Below the pieces are notes generated by a model, which was not told where the DNA came from, made no database searches, and saw only the letters and a program-made list of their open reading frames with translations. A stretch of 64,000 bases of DNA. It comes from Synchiropus splendidus. Its lineage: Eukaryota > Chordata > Actinopteri > Syngnathiformes > Callionymidae. Below are positions 9,595 to 18,283 of this stretch, in pieces. The stretch covers positions 2,170,001 to 2,234,000 of the forward strand of contig NW_026527055.1 of NCBI RefSeq assembly GCF_027744825.2, read 5' to 3'. The position numbers were made by a program, and so were the translations under genes. How positions within the stretch are numbered: position 1 is the stretch's first letter; every line of letters begins with the position of its first letter.

Positions 9595-12500
9595 TCTAGT
9601 AGTTGCACATCAAATCTAAGCTGTCTGAAGTGTTTTTCCAAAGTTATCAACATTTTATGTTTGGCGTTCCGGAACCCACCTTATCTCAGACAGAAAACGC
9701 GTTTTCTGCATTGTTCCTTAACTTTGATGGAAAGCTTCAGAACATGAAAGTTTCACCTACCACTATAGCAGAAATTGTCTTTCTAGTAGTTGCACATCAA
9801 ATATAAGCTGTCTGAAGTGTTTTTCCAAAGTTATCAACATTTTTATGTTTGGCGTTCCGGAATCAACCTTATCTCAGGCTGAAAACGCGTTTTACGCATT
9901 GTGCCATAACTTTGCAGGAAAGCATCAGAACATGAAATTTTCACCTCCCACTATAGCAGAAAGGGTCTTTCTAGTAGTTGCACATCAAATCTAAGCTGTC
10001 TGAAGTGTTTTTCCAAAGTTATCATTATTTTTGTGTTTGGCGTTCCGGAATCGACCTTATCTCAGGCTGAAAACGCGTTTCCTGAATTGTGGCATAACTT
10101 TGCAGGGAATCTTCAGAACACGAAATTTTCACCTCCCACTCTAGCAGAAAGGGTCTTTCTAGTCGTTGCACATCAAATCTAAGCTGTCTGAAGTGTTTTT
10201 CCAAAATTTTCAACATTTTTATTTTTGGTCTTCGGGAACCCACCTTATCTCAGGTGAAAACGCGTTTTACGCATTGTGCCATAACTTTGCATAAAGCTTT
10301 AGAACATGAAATTTTCACCTCCCACTATAGCAGAAAGGGTCTTTCTAGTAGTTGCAGATTAAATCTAAGCTGTCTGAAATGTTTTTCCAAAGTTATCAAC
10401 TTTTTTATGTTTGGCGTTCCGGAACCCACCTTATCTCAGGCTGAAAACCCGTTTTCTTCATTGTTCTTTAACATTGCATAAAGTTTCAGAACATGAAATT
10501 TTCAACTCCCACTATAACAGACAGGGTCTTTCTTGTAGTTGCACATCAAATCTAAGCTGTCTGAAGTGTTTTTCCAAAGTTATCAACATTTTTATGTTTG
10601 GAGTTCCGGTATCGACCTTATCTCAGGCTGAAAACGCGTTTTCTGCATTGTGCCATAACTTTGCAGGGAAGCTTCAGATCATGAAATTTTCACCTCCCAC
10701 TATAGCAGAAAGGGTCTTTCTTGTAGTTGCACATCAAATCTAAGTTGTCTGAAGTGTTTTTCGAAAGCTATCAACATTTTTATGTTTGGCTTTCCGGAAA
10801 CAACCTTATCTCGGGCTGAAAACGCGTTTTCTGCATTGTGCCATAACTTTGCAGTGAAGCTTCAGAACATGAAATTTTCACCTCCCACTGTAGCAGAAAG
10901 GGTCCTTCTAGTAGTTGCACATCAAATCTAACCTGTCTGAAGTGTTTTTCCAAAGTTATCTACATTCTTATGTTTGGCGTTCCGGAATCAACCTTATCTC
11001 ACGCTGAAAACGCGTTTCCTGCATTGTGGCATAACTTTGCAGGGACGCTTCAGAACATGAAATTTTCAGCTCCCACTTAAGCAGAAAGGGTCTTTCTAGC
11101 AGTTGCAGATCAAATCTAAGCTGTCTGAAATGTTTTTCCAAAGTTATCAACATTTTTATGTTTGGCGTTCTGGAATCCACCTTATCTCAGTCTGCAAACG
11201 TGTTTTTTGCATTGTGCCATAACTTTGCAGGGAAGCTACAGAACATGAAATTTTCAACTCCCACTATAACAGACAGGGTCTTTCTAGTAGTTGCACATCA
11301 AATCTAAGTTGTCTGAAGTGTTTTTCGAAAGCTATCAACATTTTTTAGGTTAGCGTTCCGGAAACGACCTTATCTCGGGCTGAAAACGCATTTTCTGCAT
11401 TGTGCCATAACTTTGCAGGGAAGCTTCAGAACATGAAATTTTCACCTCTCACTATAGCAGAAAGGGTCTTTCTAGTCGATGCACATTAAATCTAAGCTGT
11501 CTGAAGTGTTTTTCAAAGTTATCAACATTTTTACGTTTGCCGCTCCGGAACCCACATTATCTCGGGCTGAAAACGGGTTTTCTGCATTGTGCCATAACTT
11601 TGCAGGGAAGCTTCAGAACATGAAATTTTAACCTCCCACTGTAGCAGAAAGGGTCTTTCTAGTCGTTGCACATTAAATCTAAGCTGTCTGAAGTGTTTTT
11701 CCAAAGTTATCAACATTTTTATGTTTGGCGTTCCGAAACCCACCTTATCTCAGGCTGAAAACGTGTTTTCTGCATTGTTCCTTAACTTTGCAGGGAAGCA
11801 TCAGAACATGAAATTTTCGGCTCCCACTATGACAAACAGGGTCTTTCTAATAGTTGCACATCAAATCTAATCTGTCTGAAGTGTTTTTCGAAAGTTATCA
11901 ACATTTTTATGTTTGGCGTTCCGGAACCCACCTTATCTCAGGCTGAAAACGCATTTTGTGCATTGAGCCATTAATTCTCAGGGAAGATTCAGAAAATGAA
12001 ATTTTCACCTCCCACTATAGCAGAAAGGGTCTTTCTAGTAGTTGCACATCACATCTAAGCTGTCTGAAGTGTTTTTCCAAAGTTATCAACATTTTTATGT
12101 TTGGCGTTCTGGAATCGACCTTATCTCAGGCTGAAAACGCGTTTTCTGCATTGTGCCATAACTTTGCAGGGAAGCTTCAGAACATGAAATTTTAACCTCC
12201 CCCTCTTGCAGAAAGTGTCTTTCTAGGAGTTGCACATCAAATCTAACCTGTCTGAAATGTTTTTCCAAAGTTATCAACATTTTTATGTTTGGCGTTCCGG
12301 AATCAACCTTATCTCAGGCTGAAGACGCGTTTTACGCATTGTGCCATAACTTTGCAGGGAAGTTCCAGAAAATGAAATTTTCACCTCCCACTATGGCAGA
12401 AAGGGTTTTTCTAGTAGTTGCACATCAAATCTAAGCTGTCTGAAGTGTTTTTCCAAAGTTATCAACATTTTTATGTTTGGCGTCCCGGAATCGACCTTAT

Positions 12501-14371
12501 GTCAGTTTGAAAAATTGTTTTCTGCATTATCCCATAACTTTCCAGGGAAGCTTCAGAACATGAAATTTTGACCTCCCTCAATAGCAGAAAGGGTATTTCT
12601 ATTAGTTGCACATCAAATCTAAGCTGTCTGAAGTGCTTTTTGAAAATTATCAACATTTTTATGTTTGGCGTTCCGGAACACACCTCATCTCAAGCTGAAA
12701 ACGCGTTTTCTGCATTATGTCATTACTTTGCAGGGAAGCTTCAGAACATGAAATGTTCACCTCCCACTATAGCAGAAAGGGTCTTTCCAGTAGCTGCACA
12801 TCAAATCTAAGCTGTCTGATGTGTTTTTCCAAAGTTATCAACATTTTTATGTATGGCGTTCCGGAATCGACCTTATCTCAGGCTGAAAACGCGTTTTACG
12901 CATTGTGCCATGACTATGCAGGGAAGCTTCAGAAAATGCAATTTTCACCTCCCACTATAGCAGAAAGGGTCTTTCTAGTAGTTGCACATCAAATCTAAGC
13001 TGTATGAAGTTTTTTTCCAAAGTTATCAACATTTTTATGTTTGGCGTTCCGGAACCCACCTTATCTCAGGCTGAAAACGCGGTTTCTGCATTGTTCCTTA
13101 ACTTTGCAGGGAAGCTTCAGAACATGAAATTTTCAACTCCCACTATAACAGACAGGGTCTTTCTAGTAGTTGCACATCAAATCTAAGTTGTCTGAAGTGT
13201 TTTTCGAAAGCTATCAAAATTTTTTAGGTTGGCGTTCCGGAAACGACCTTATCTCGGGCTGAAAACGCGTTTTCTGCATTATGCCATAACTTTGCAGGGA
13301 AGCTTCAGAACATGAAATTTTAACCTCCCACTATATAAGAAAGGGTCTTTCAAGTCGTTACACATCAAATCTAAGCTGTCTGAAGTGTTTTTCCAAAGTT
13401 ATAAACATTTTTATGTTTGGCGTTCCGGAACCCACCTTATCTCAGGCTGAAAACGCGTTTTCTGCATTGTTACTTAACTTTGCAGGGAAGCTTCAGAACA
13501 TGAAATTTTCAACTCCCACCATAACAGACAGGGTCTTTCTAGTCGTTGCACATCAAATCTAAGCTGTCTGAAGTGGTTTTCCAAAGTTATCAACATTTTT
13601 ATGTTTGGCGTTCCAGAACCCACCTTATCTCAGGCTGAAAACGCGGTTTCTGCATTGTTCCTTAACTTTGCAGGGAAGCTTGAGACCATGAAATTTTCAA
13701 CTCCCACTATAACAGACAGGGTCTTTCTAGTAGTTGCAGATCAAATCTAAGTTCTCTGAAGTGTTTTTCGAAAGCTATCAACATTTTTTAGGTTGGCGTT
13801 CCGGAAACGACCTTATCTCGGGCTGAAAACGCGTCTTCTGCATTGTGCCATAACTTTGCAAGGAAGCTTCAGAACATGAAATTTTAACCTCCCACTATAG
13901 CAGAAAGGGTCTTTCAAGTCGTTGCACATCAAATCTAAGCTGTCTGAAGTGTTTTTCCAAAGTTATAAACATTTTTATGTTTGGCGTTCCGGAACCCACC
14001 TTATCTCAGGCTGAAAACGCGTTTTCTGCATTGTTCCTTAACTTTGCAGGGAAGCTACAGAACATGAAATTTTCAACTCCCACTATAACAGACAGGGTCT
14101 TTCTAGTAGTTGCACATCAAATCTAAGTTGTCTGAAGTGTTTTTCGATAGCTATCAACATTTTTTAGGTTAGCGTTCCGGAAACGACCTTATCTCGGGCT
14201 GAAAACGTGTTTTCTGCATTGTGCCATAACTTTGCAGGGAAGCTTCAGAACATGACATTTTCAACTCCCACTATAACAGACAGGGTCTTTCTAGTAGTTG
14301 CACATCAAATCTAAGCTGTCTGAAATGTTTTTTCTAAAGTTATCAACATTTTCATGTTTGGCGTTCCGGAA

Positions 14372-14480
14372 CCCAACTTATCTCTGGCTGAAAACGCGTT
14401 TTCTGCATTGTGCCATAACTTTGCAGGGAAGCTTCAGAAAAAGAAATTTTAACCACCCACTGTAGCAGAAAGGCTCTCAG
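14372..14480 (+). repeat. Half-monomer deletion (94 bp lost)
   Basis: Between 14477 and 14478 the sequence passes from AAAGGCTCT directly to CAGGCTGAAAACGCG. The related blocks at about 32.63-32.74 kb and 49.73-49.83 kb have 94 more bases here, exactly half a monomer. The flanks are recognisable by CCACCCACTGTAGCAGAAAGG on the left (positions 14453-14473) and TTCTACATTG on the right, which mark the same ancestral segment. A short CTC/TCT overlap at the junction fits a deletion between short matches. Confidence 0.8.
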
Positions 14481-15206
14481 GCTGAAAACGCGTTTTCTAC
14501 ATTGTTCCTTAACTTTGCAGGGAAGCATCAGAACATAAAATTTTCAGCTCCCACTATGACAAACAGGGTCTTTCTAATAGTTGCACATCAAATCTAATCT
14601 GTCTGAAGTGTTTTTCGAAAGTTATCAACATTTTTATGTTGGGCGTTCCGGAACCCACCTTATCTCAGGCTGAAAATGTGTTTTCTGCATTATCCCATAA
14701 CTTTGAATGAAAGCTTCAGAACATGGAAGTTTCACCTCCCACTGTAGCATAAAGGGTCTTTCTAGTAGTTGCACATCAAATATAAGCTGACTGAAATGTT
14801 TTTCCAAAGTTATCAACATTTTTATGTTTGGCGTTCCGGAATCGACCTTATCTCAGGCTGAAGACGCGTTTTACGCATTGTGCCATAACTTTGCAGGGAA
14901 GTTCCAGAAAATGAAATTTTCACCTCCCACTATAGCAGAAAGGGTTTTTCTAGTAGTTGCACATCAAATCTAAGCTGTCTGAAGTGTTTTTCGAAAGTTA
15001 TCAAAATTTTTATGTTTGGTGTTCCGGAATCGACCTTATCTCAGGCTGAAAACGCGTTTTACGCATTGTCCCATAACTTTCCAGGGAAGCTTCAGAACAT
15101 GAAATTTTTACCTCCCACTATGTCAGAAAGAGTCTTTCTAGTAGTTGCACATCAAATCTAAGCTGTCTGAAGTGTTGTTCCAAAGTTATCAACATTTTTA
15201 CGTTTG

Positions 15207-15220
15207 GAGTTCCGGAACCC
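15207..15220 (+). repeat. Target-site duplication, 5' copy
   Basis: GAGTTCCGGAACCC lies immediately before the first LINE base and again at 18270-18283 right after the LINE tail. It is satellite sequence (monomer positions about 74-87). The A in GAGTTCC is rare in this monomer class, and its presence in both copies argues for a true duplication rather than two independent monomers. The leading G may belong to the tail on the 3' side, so the length is 13 or 14 bp. Confidence 0.88.
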
Positions 15221-15377
15221 TCCCCCTGGAACTGCAACCTTATCGTGGTGGGGGAGTTTGTGTACCTTGAATGATCCTAGGAGCTATGTTGTCGGGGGCG
15301 TTATGCTCCTGGTAGGGTCTCCCATGGCAAACAGGTCCTAGGTGACGGGTCAGACTAAGAGCAGTTCAGAAGCCCCG
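15221..15377 (+). other. Rex3 5' untranslated region
   Basis: The 157 bases between the 5' target duplication and the first in-frame ATG hold no open frame of note. The motifs ACTGCAACCTTATCGTGG and CTAGGAGCTATGTTGTCGGG are ones I remember from the heads of related fish elements. RTE-type LINEs often carry an internal promoter here, but none can be pinpointed. A TAG at 15339-15341 lies just upstream in the coding frame, so the frame does not reach further 5'. Confidence 0.7.
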
Positions 15378-16601
15378 ATGACAAAACCAAAAACATCGAG
15401 GACCGTGACGTCGCCCGGCATGGCGCAGCCGGGGCCCCACCCTGGAGCCAGGCCTGGGGTTGGGGCTCGAATGCGAGCGCCTGGTGGCCGGGCCTCTGCC
15501 CATGGGGCCCGGCCGGGCCAAGCCCGAACGAATGACATGGGCCGTCCCTCCTGCGGACCCACCACCCACAGAGGGAGTCATAGGGGTCGGGTGCATAGAG
15601 AACTAGGTAGCAGTCGAGGCCGGGGGGCCCGACGACCTGGTTCGTGTGGACATTCTCTGGCTCTTGGGACATGGAATGTCACTTCGCTGGGGGGGAAAGA
15701 GCCTGAGCTTGTGCAGGAGGTTGAGAGGTACCGGCTAGATATAGTCGGGCTCTCCTCCACGCACAGCCTGGGCTCTGGAACCCAACTCCTTGAGAAAGGC
15801 TGGACCCTCTACTTTTCTGGAGTTGTCCGCGGGGAGAGACGGCGGGCTGGCGTAGGCTTGCTCATAGCCCCGCAGCTCTGCAGCTTCGTGTTGGGGTTTA
15901 CCCCGGTGAACGAGAGGGTCGCGTCCCTACGCCTACGGGTTGGGGACAGGTGTCTCACAGCGGTTGCGGCTTACGGGCCGAACAGCAGTGTAGACTACCC
16001 GGCTTTCTTGGAGTCACTGGGAGGGGTACTCGACAGTGCCCCAACCGGGGACTCCATTGTTCTACTGGGAGACTTCAACGCCCACGTGGGCAATGACAGC
16101 AAGACCTGGAGGGGCGTGATTGGGAAGAACGGCCTACCCGATCTGAACCTGAGCGGTGTTCTATTACTGGACTTCTGTGCCACCCACAGTTTGTCCATAA
16201 CGAACACCATGTTTGAGCACAAGGGTGTCCATAAGTGCTCATGGCACCAGGACACCCTTGGCCGGAGGTCTATGATAGACTTTGTGATCGTGTCATCTGA
16301 CCTTCGGCCACGTGTCTCGGACACTCGGGTGAAGAGAGGGGCAGAGCTGTCAACCGATCACCACCTGGTGGTGAGTGCGATCCGCTGGCAGGGGAGGAAG
16401 CCGGTCAGACCGGGCAGGCCCAAACGTATTGTGAGGGTCTGCTGGGAACGCCTGGCGGAACCCACTGTCAGTGGGGTCTTTAACTCCCACCTTCGGGAGA
16501 GTTTCTCCCAGATCCCGAGGGAGGTAGGTGACATGGAGTCTGAGTGGTCCATGTTCTCCTCCTCCATTGTCAGTGCGGCTGCACGCAGTTGTGGTCGCTA
16601 G
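15378..16601 (+). pseudogene. Rex3 polyprotein, endonuclease part (ends at a nonsense codon)
   Basis: This is the N-terminal part of the LINE polyprotein, 407 codons from the first in-frame ATG to a TAG at 16599-16601. A GTG at 15342 is also in frame, but ATG is the likelier start. The first ~95 residues are Pro, Arg and Gly rich. An APE-like endonuclease domain follows and would nick target DNA to prime reverse transcription. Visible motifs are GTWNVTSL (15666), [12 protein letters not shown] (16062), MIDFVIV (16272) and STDHHLVVS (16350), which supply the Asn, Asp and His residues of the fold. Where APE nucleases carry the metal-binding Glu, this copy reads SSTH (15753-15764). I recall the same in other Rex3 copies but cannot check it. 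The frame continues unchanged after the TAG, so this is one point mutation in a longer reading frame. Confidence 0.92.
16599..16601 (+). other. In-frame nonsense codon (TAG) in the Rex3 reading frame
   Basis: The codons before (...SCGR) and after (VSGACRGGNPRTRWW...) this TAG are both conserved-looking Rex3 sequence in the same frame. A single base change from a sense codon such as AAG or CAG explains it. It separates the endonuclease from the reverse transcriptase. Confidence 0.88.
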
Positions 16602-18239
16602 GTCTCCGGTGCCTGTCGCGGCGGCAATCCCCGAACCCGGTGGTGGACACCGAAAGTAAGGGATGCCGTCAGGCTGAAGAAGGAGTCCTATCGGGTCTTG
16701 ATGGCCTGTGGGACTCCTGAGGCAGCTGACGTGTACCGGCAGGCCAGGCGTGCCGTTTCCCGTGCAGTCTTGGAGGCAAAAACTCGGGTCTGGGAGGAGT
16801 TCGGAGAGGCCATGGAGGAGGACTATTGGTCGGCCTCGAAGAAATTCTGGCAAACCGTCCGTCGCCTCAGAAGGGGGAAGCAGTGCCTCACCAGTGCTGT
16901 TTACAGCGAGGGTGGGAGACTGCTGACCTCGACTGGTGATGTTGTCGGGCGGTGGAAAGAATACTTCGAGGGTCTCCTCAATCCCGTCGTCACGTCTTCC
17001 ACTCAGGAAGCGGGGACTGAGGACTCGGATGGCTCTCTCATCACCCGGGCCGAAGTCACCGAGGTTGTTCGTAAGCTCCTCGGTGGTAGGGCCCCGGGAG
17101 TGGATGAGATCCGTCCGGAGTATCTGAAATCCCTGGATGTTGTAGGGCTGTCGTGGCTGACACGTCTCTGCAACATCGCGTGGCAGTCGAGGACAGTGCC
17201 TCTGGATTGGCAGACCGGGGTGGTGGTCCCCCTGTTTAAGAAAGGGGACCGGAGGGTGTGTTCCAACTATAGGGGGATCACACTCCTCAGCCTCGCTGGA
17301 AAGGTCTATTCCAGGGTACTAGAGAGGAGACTTCGGCCAATAGTCGAACCTCGGATCCAGGAGGAACAGTGTGGTTTTCGTCCCGGTCGTGGAACACTGG
17401 ACCAGCTCTATACCCTCCACCGGGTGCTCGAGGGTTCATGGGAGTTCGCCCAACCAGTCCACATGTGCTTTGTGGATTTGGAGAAGGCGTTCGACCGTGT
17501 CCCTCGCGATGTCCTGTGGGGGGTGCTCCGGGAATATGGGGTGCGGGACCCTCTGCTAGGGGCTGTCCGCTCCTTGTATGACCGGAGCAGGAGCATGGTT
17601 CGCATTGCCGGCAGGAAATCAGACCTGTTCCCGGTGCATGTTGGTCTCCGCCAGGGCTGCCCTTTGTCACCGGTTCTGTTCATCACTTTTATGGACAGAA
17701 TTTCTAGGCGTAGCCAGGGGGCGGAGGGGATCCGGTTCGGGAACCACAGAATTTCATCTCTGCTATTTGCGGACGATGTTGTTCAGCAGCATGCGCTGGG
17801 TCGGTTTGCAGCCGAGTGTGAAGCGGCCGGGATGAGGATCAGCACCTCCAAGTCTGAGGCCATGGTTCTCGGCCGGAACACGGTGGTTTGCTCTCTCCAG
17901 GTTGGTGGAGAGTTCTTGCCTCAAGTGGCGGAGTTTAAGTATCTCGGGGTCTTGTTCTCGAGTGAGGGAAAAAGGGAGCGTGAGATTGTTAGACGGGTTG
18001 GTGCAGCGGCGGCAGTGATGCGGTCGCTGTATCGGACCGTCCCTGGGGAGGTGTTCCGGGCATGTCCTACCGGGAGGAGACCCCGGGGAAGACCCAGGAC
18101 TCGCTGGAGAGATTATGTCTCCGGTCTGGCCTGGAAACGCCTCGGGATCCCCCGGGAGGAGCTGGAGGAGGTTTGTGCGGACCGGGAAGTTTGGGCTTCC
18201 TTGCTCCGAATGCTGCCTCCGCGACCCGACCCCGGATAA
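16602..18239 (+). pseudogene. Rex3 polyprotein, reverse transcriptase part (downstream of the nonsense codon)
   Basis: This is the same frame as the endonuclease, 545 codons to TAA at 18237-18239; the first ATG after the break is at 16698. It would copy LINE RNA into DNA at the nicked target. Motifs in order are APGVDEIRPEYL (17091), KKGDRRVCSNYRG (17238), FVDLEKAFDRVP (about 17469, motif A Asp at 17475), GLRQGCPLSP (17643, motif B), LLFADD (17760-17777, catalytic motif C), STSKSEAMVL and FKYLGVLF. FADDVV is followed at once by QQHALGRFAAE, about ten residues shorter than I remember for the family. At about 18040 LYRTV joins PGEVFRACPTG, losing roughly 85-90 residues of the post-RT region. 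Both losses keep the frame. The catalytic residues remain, but the protein would be truncated and probably inactive. Confidence 0.92.
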
Positions 18240-18269
18240 GCGGCAGAAGAAGGTGAAGGTGGTGAAGGT
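18240..18269 (+). other. Rex3 3' tail
   Basis: After the TAA, GCGGCAGAAGAA leads into a short degenerate repeat built from GGTGAAGGT and GGTGAAG. This is where RTE-clade elements have a short simple-repeat tail instead of poly(A). The Rex3 tails I remember are GATG repeats, so this GGTGAA-like form is a variant or a decayed tail. There is no polyadenylation signal or poly(A) run. Confidence 0.75.
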
Positions 18270-18283
18270 GAGTTCCGGAACCC
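18270..18283 (+). repeat. Target-site duplication, 3' copy
   Basis: Second copy of GAGTTCCGGAACCC, followed by ACCTTATCTCAGGCTG, the normal continuation of the monomer. The unoccupied paralogous site at 50372-50385 has this stretch only once (GCGTTCCGGAACCC). Confidence 0.88.

Larger units (their letters stand above)
1..15220 (+). repeat. 188-bp satellite array, left arm
   Basis: This stretch is about 81 head-to-tail copies of a 188-bp monomer, all in the same orientation. Landmarks recur every 188 bases: TTGCACATC, GTTATCAAC, TTCCGG, ACGCGT, AAGCTTCAG and CCTCCCAC. Copies differ mainly by point changes, and indels inside monomers are rare. The arm contains several higher-order repeats, listed separately. 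It ends exactly at the LINE insertion. No host gene, RNA gene or other mobile element is visible in it. A satellite of this size usually belongs to centromeric, pericentromeric or other heterochromatic DNA, but the sequence alone does not say which. Confidence 0.98.
10950..15220 (+). repeat. Diverged copy of the U1/U3 interior
   Basis: Distinctive monomers here recur in order in the right arm. Examples are CAGTCTGCAAACGT at about 11190 (also 30485 and 47574), GCATTTTGTGCATTGAGCC at about 11950 (also 30870 and 47960), CTTTTTGAAAATTATC at about 12637 (also 34754 and 52599), and CTATGACAAACAGGG at about 14555 (also 32815 and 49906). Offsets shift by whole monomers between anchors. The block ends with a monomer pair that matches 50.18-50.37 kb, next to the LINE. 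Confidence 0.78.
15221..18269 (+). mobile_element. Rex3: Rex3-type LINE (RTE clade), near full length, inactive
   Basis: A 3.05-kb GC-rich element sits in the AT-richer satellite, with a target-site duplication and no long terminal repeats. It encodes an APE-type endonuclease followed by a reverse transcriptase, the layout of RTE-clade LINEs. Two stretches match, as I remember them, the degenerate PCR primers commonly used for fish Rex3: RTX3-R3 at 17208-17227 and RTX3-F3 (reverse complement) at 17652-17672. They give a 465-bp product, the usual size. The copy ends just after its stop codon in a short G-rich repeat tail, as RTE elements do. One nonsense codon and two apparent internal deletions make it non-autonomous. 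Whether the 5' end is complete cannot be judged without a family consensus. Confidence 0.93.

Noticed and set aside
15350..16853. Other antisense open frames in the Rex3 endonuclease region
   Set aside because: They overlap a frame with clear endonuclease motifs and have no recognisable domain of their own.
15221..18269. Endogenous retrovirus or LTR element
   Set aside because: There are no terminal repeats, protease, integrase or envelope; the enzyme order and APE-type nuclease are those of a LINE.
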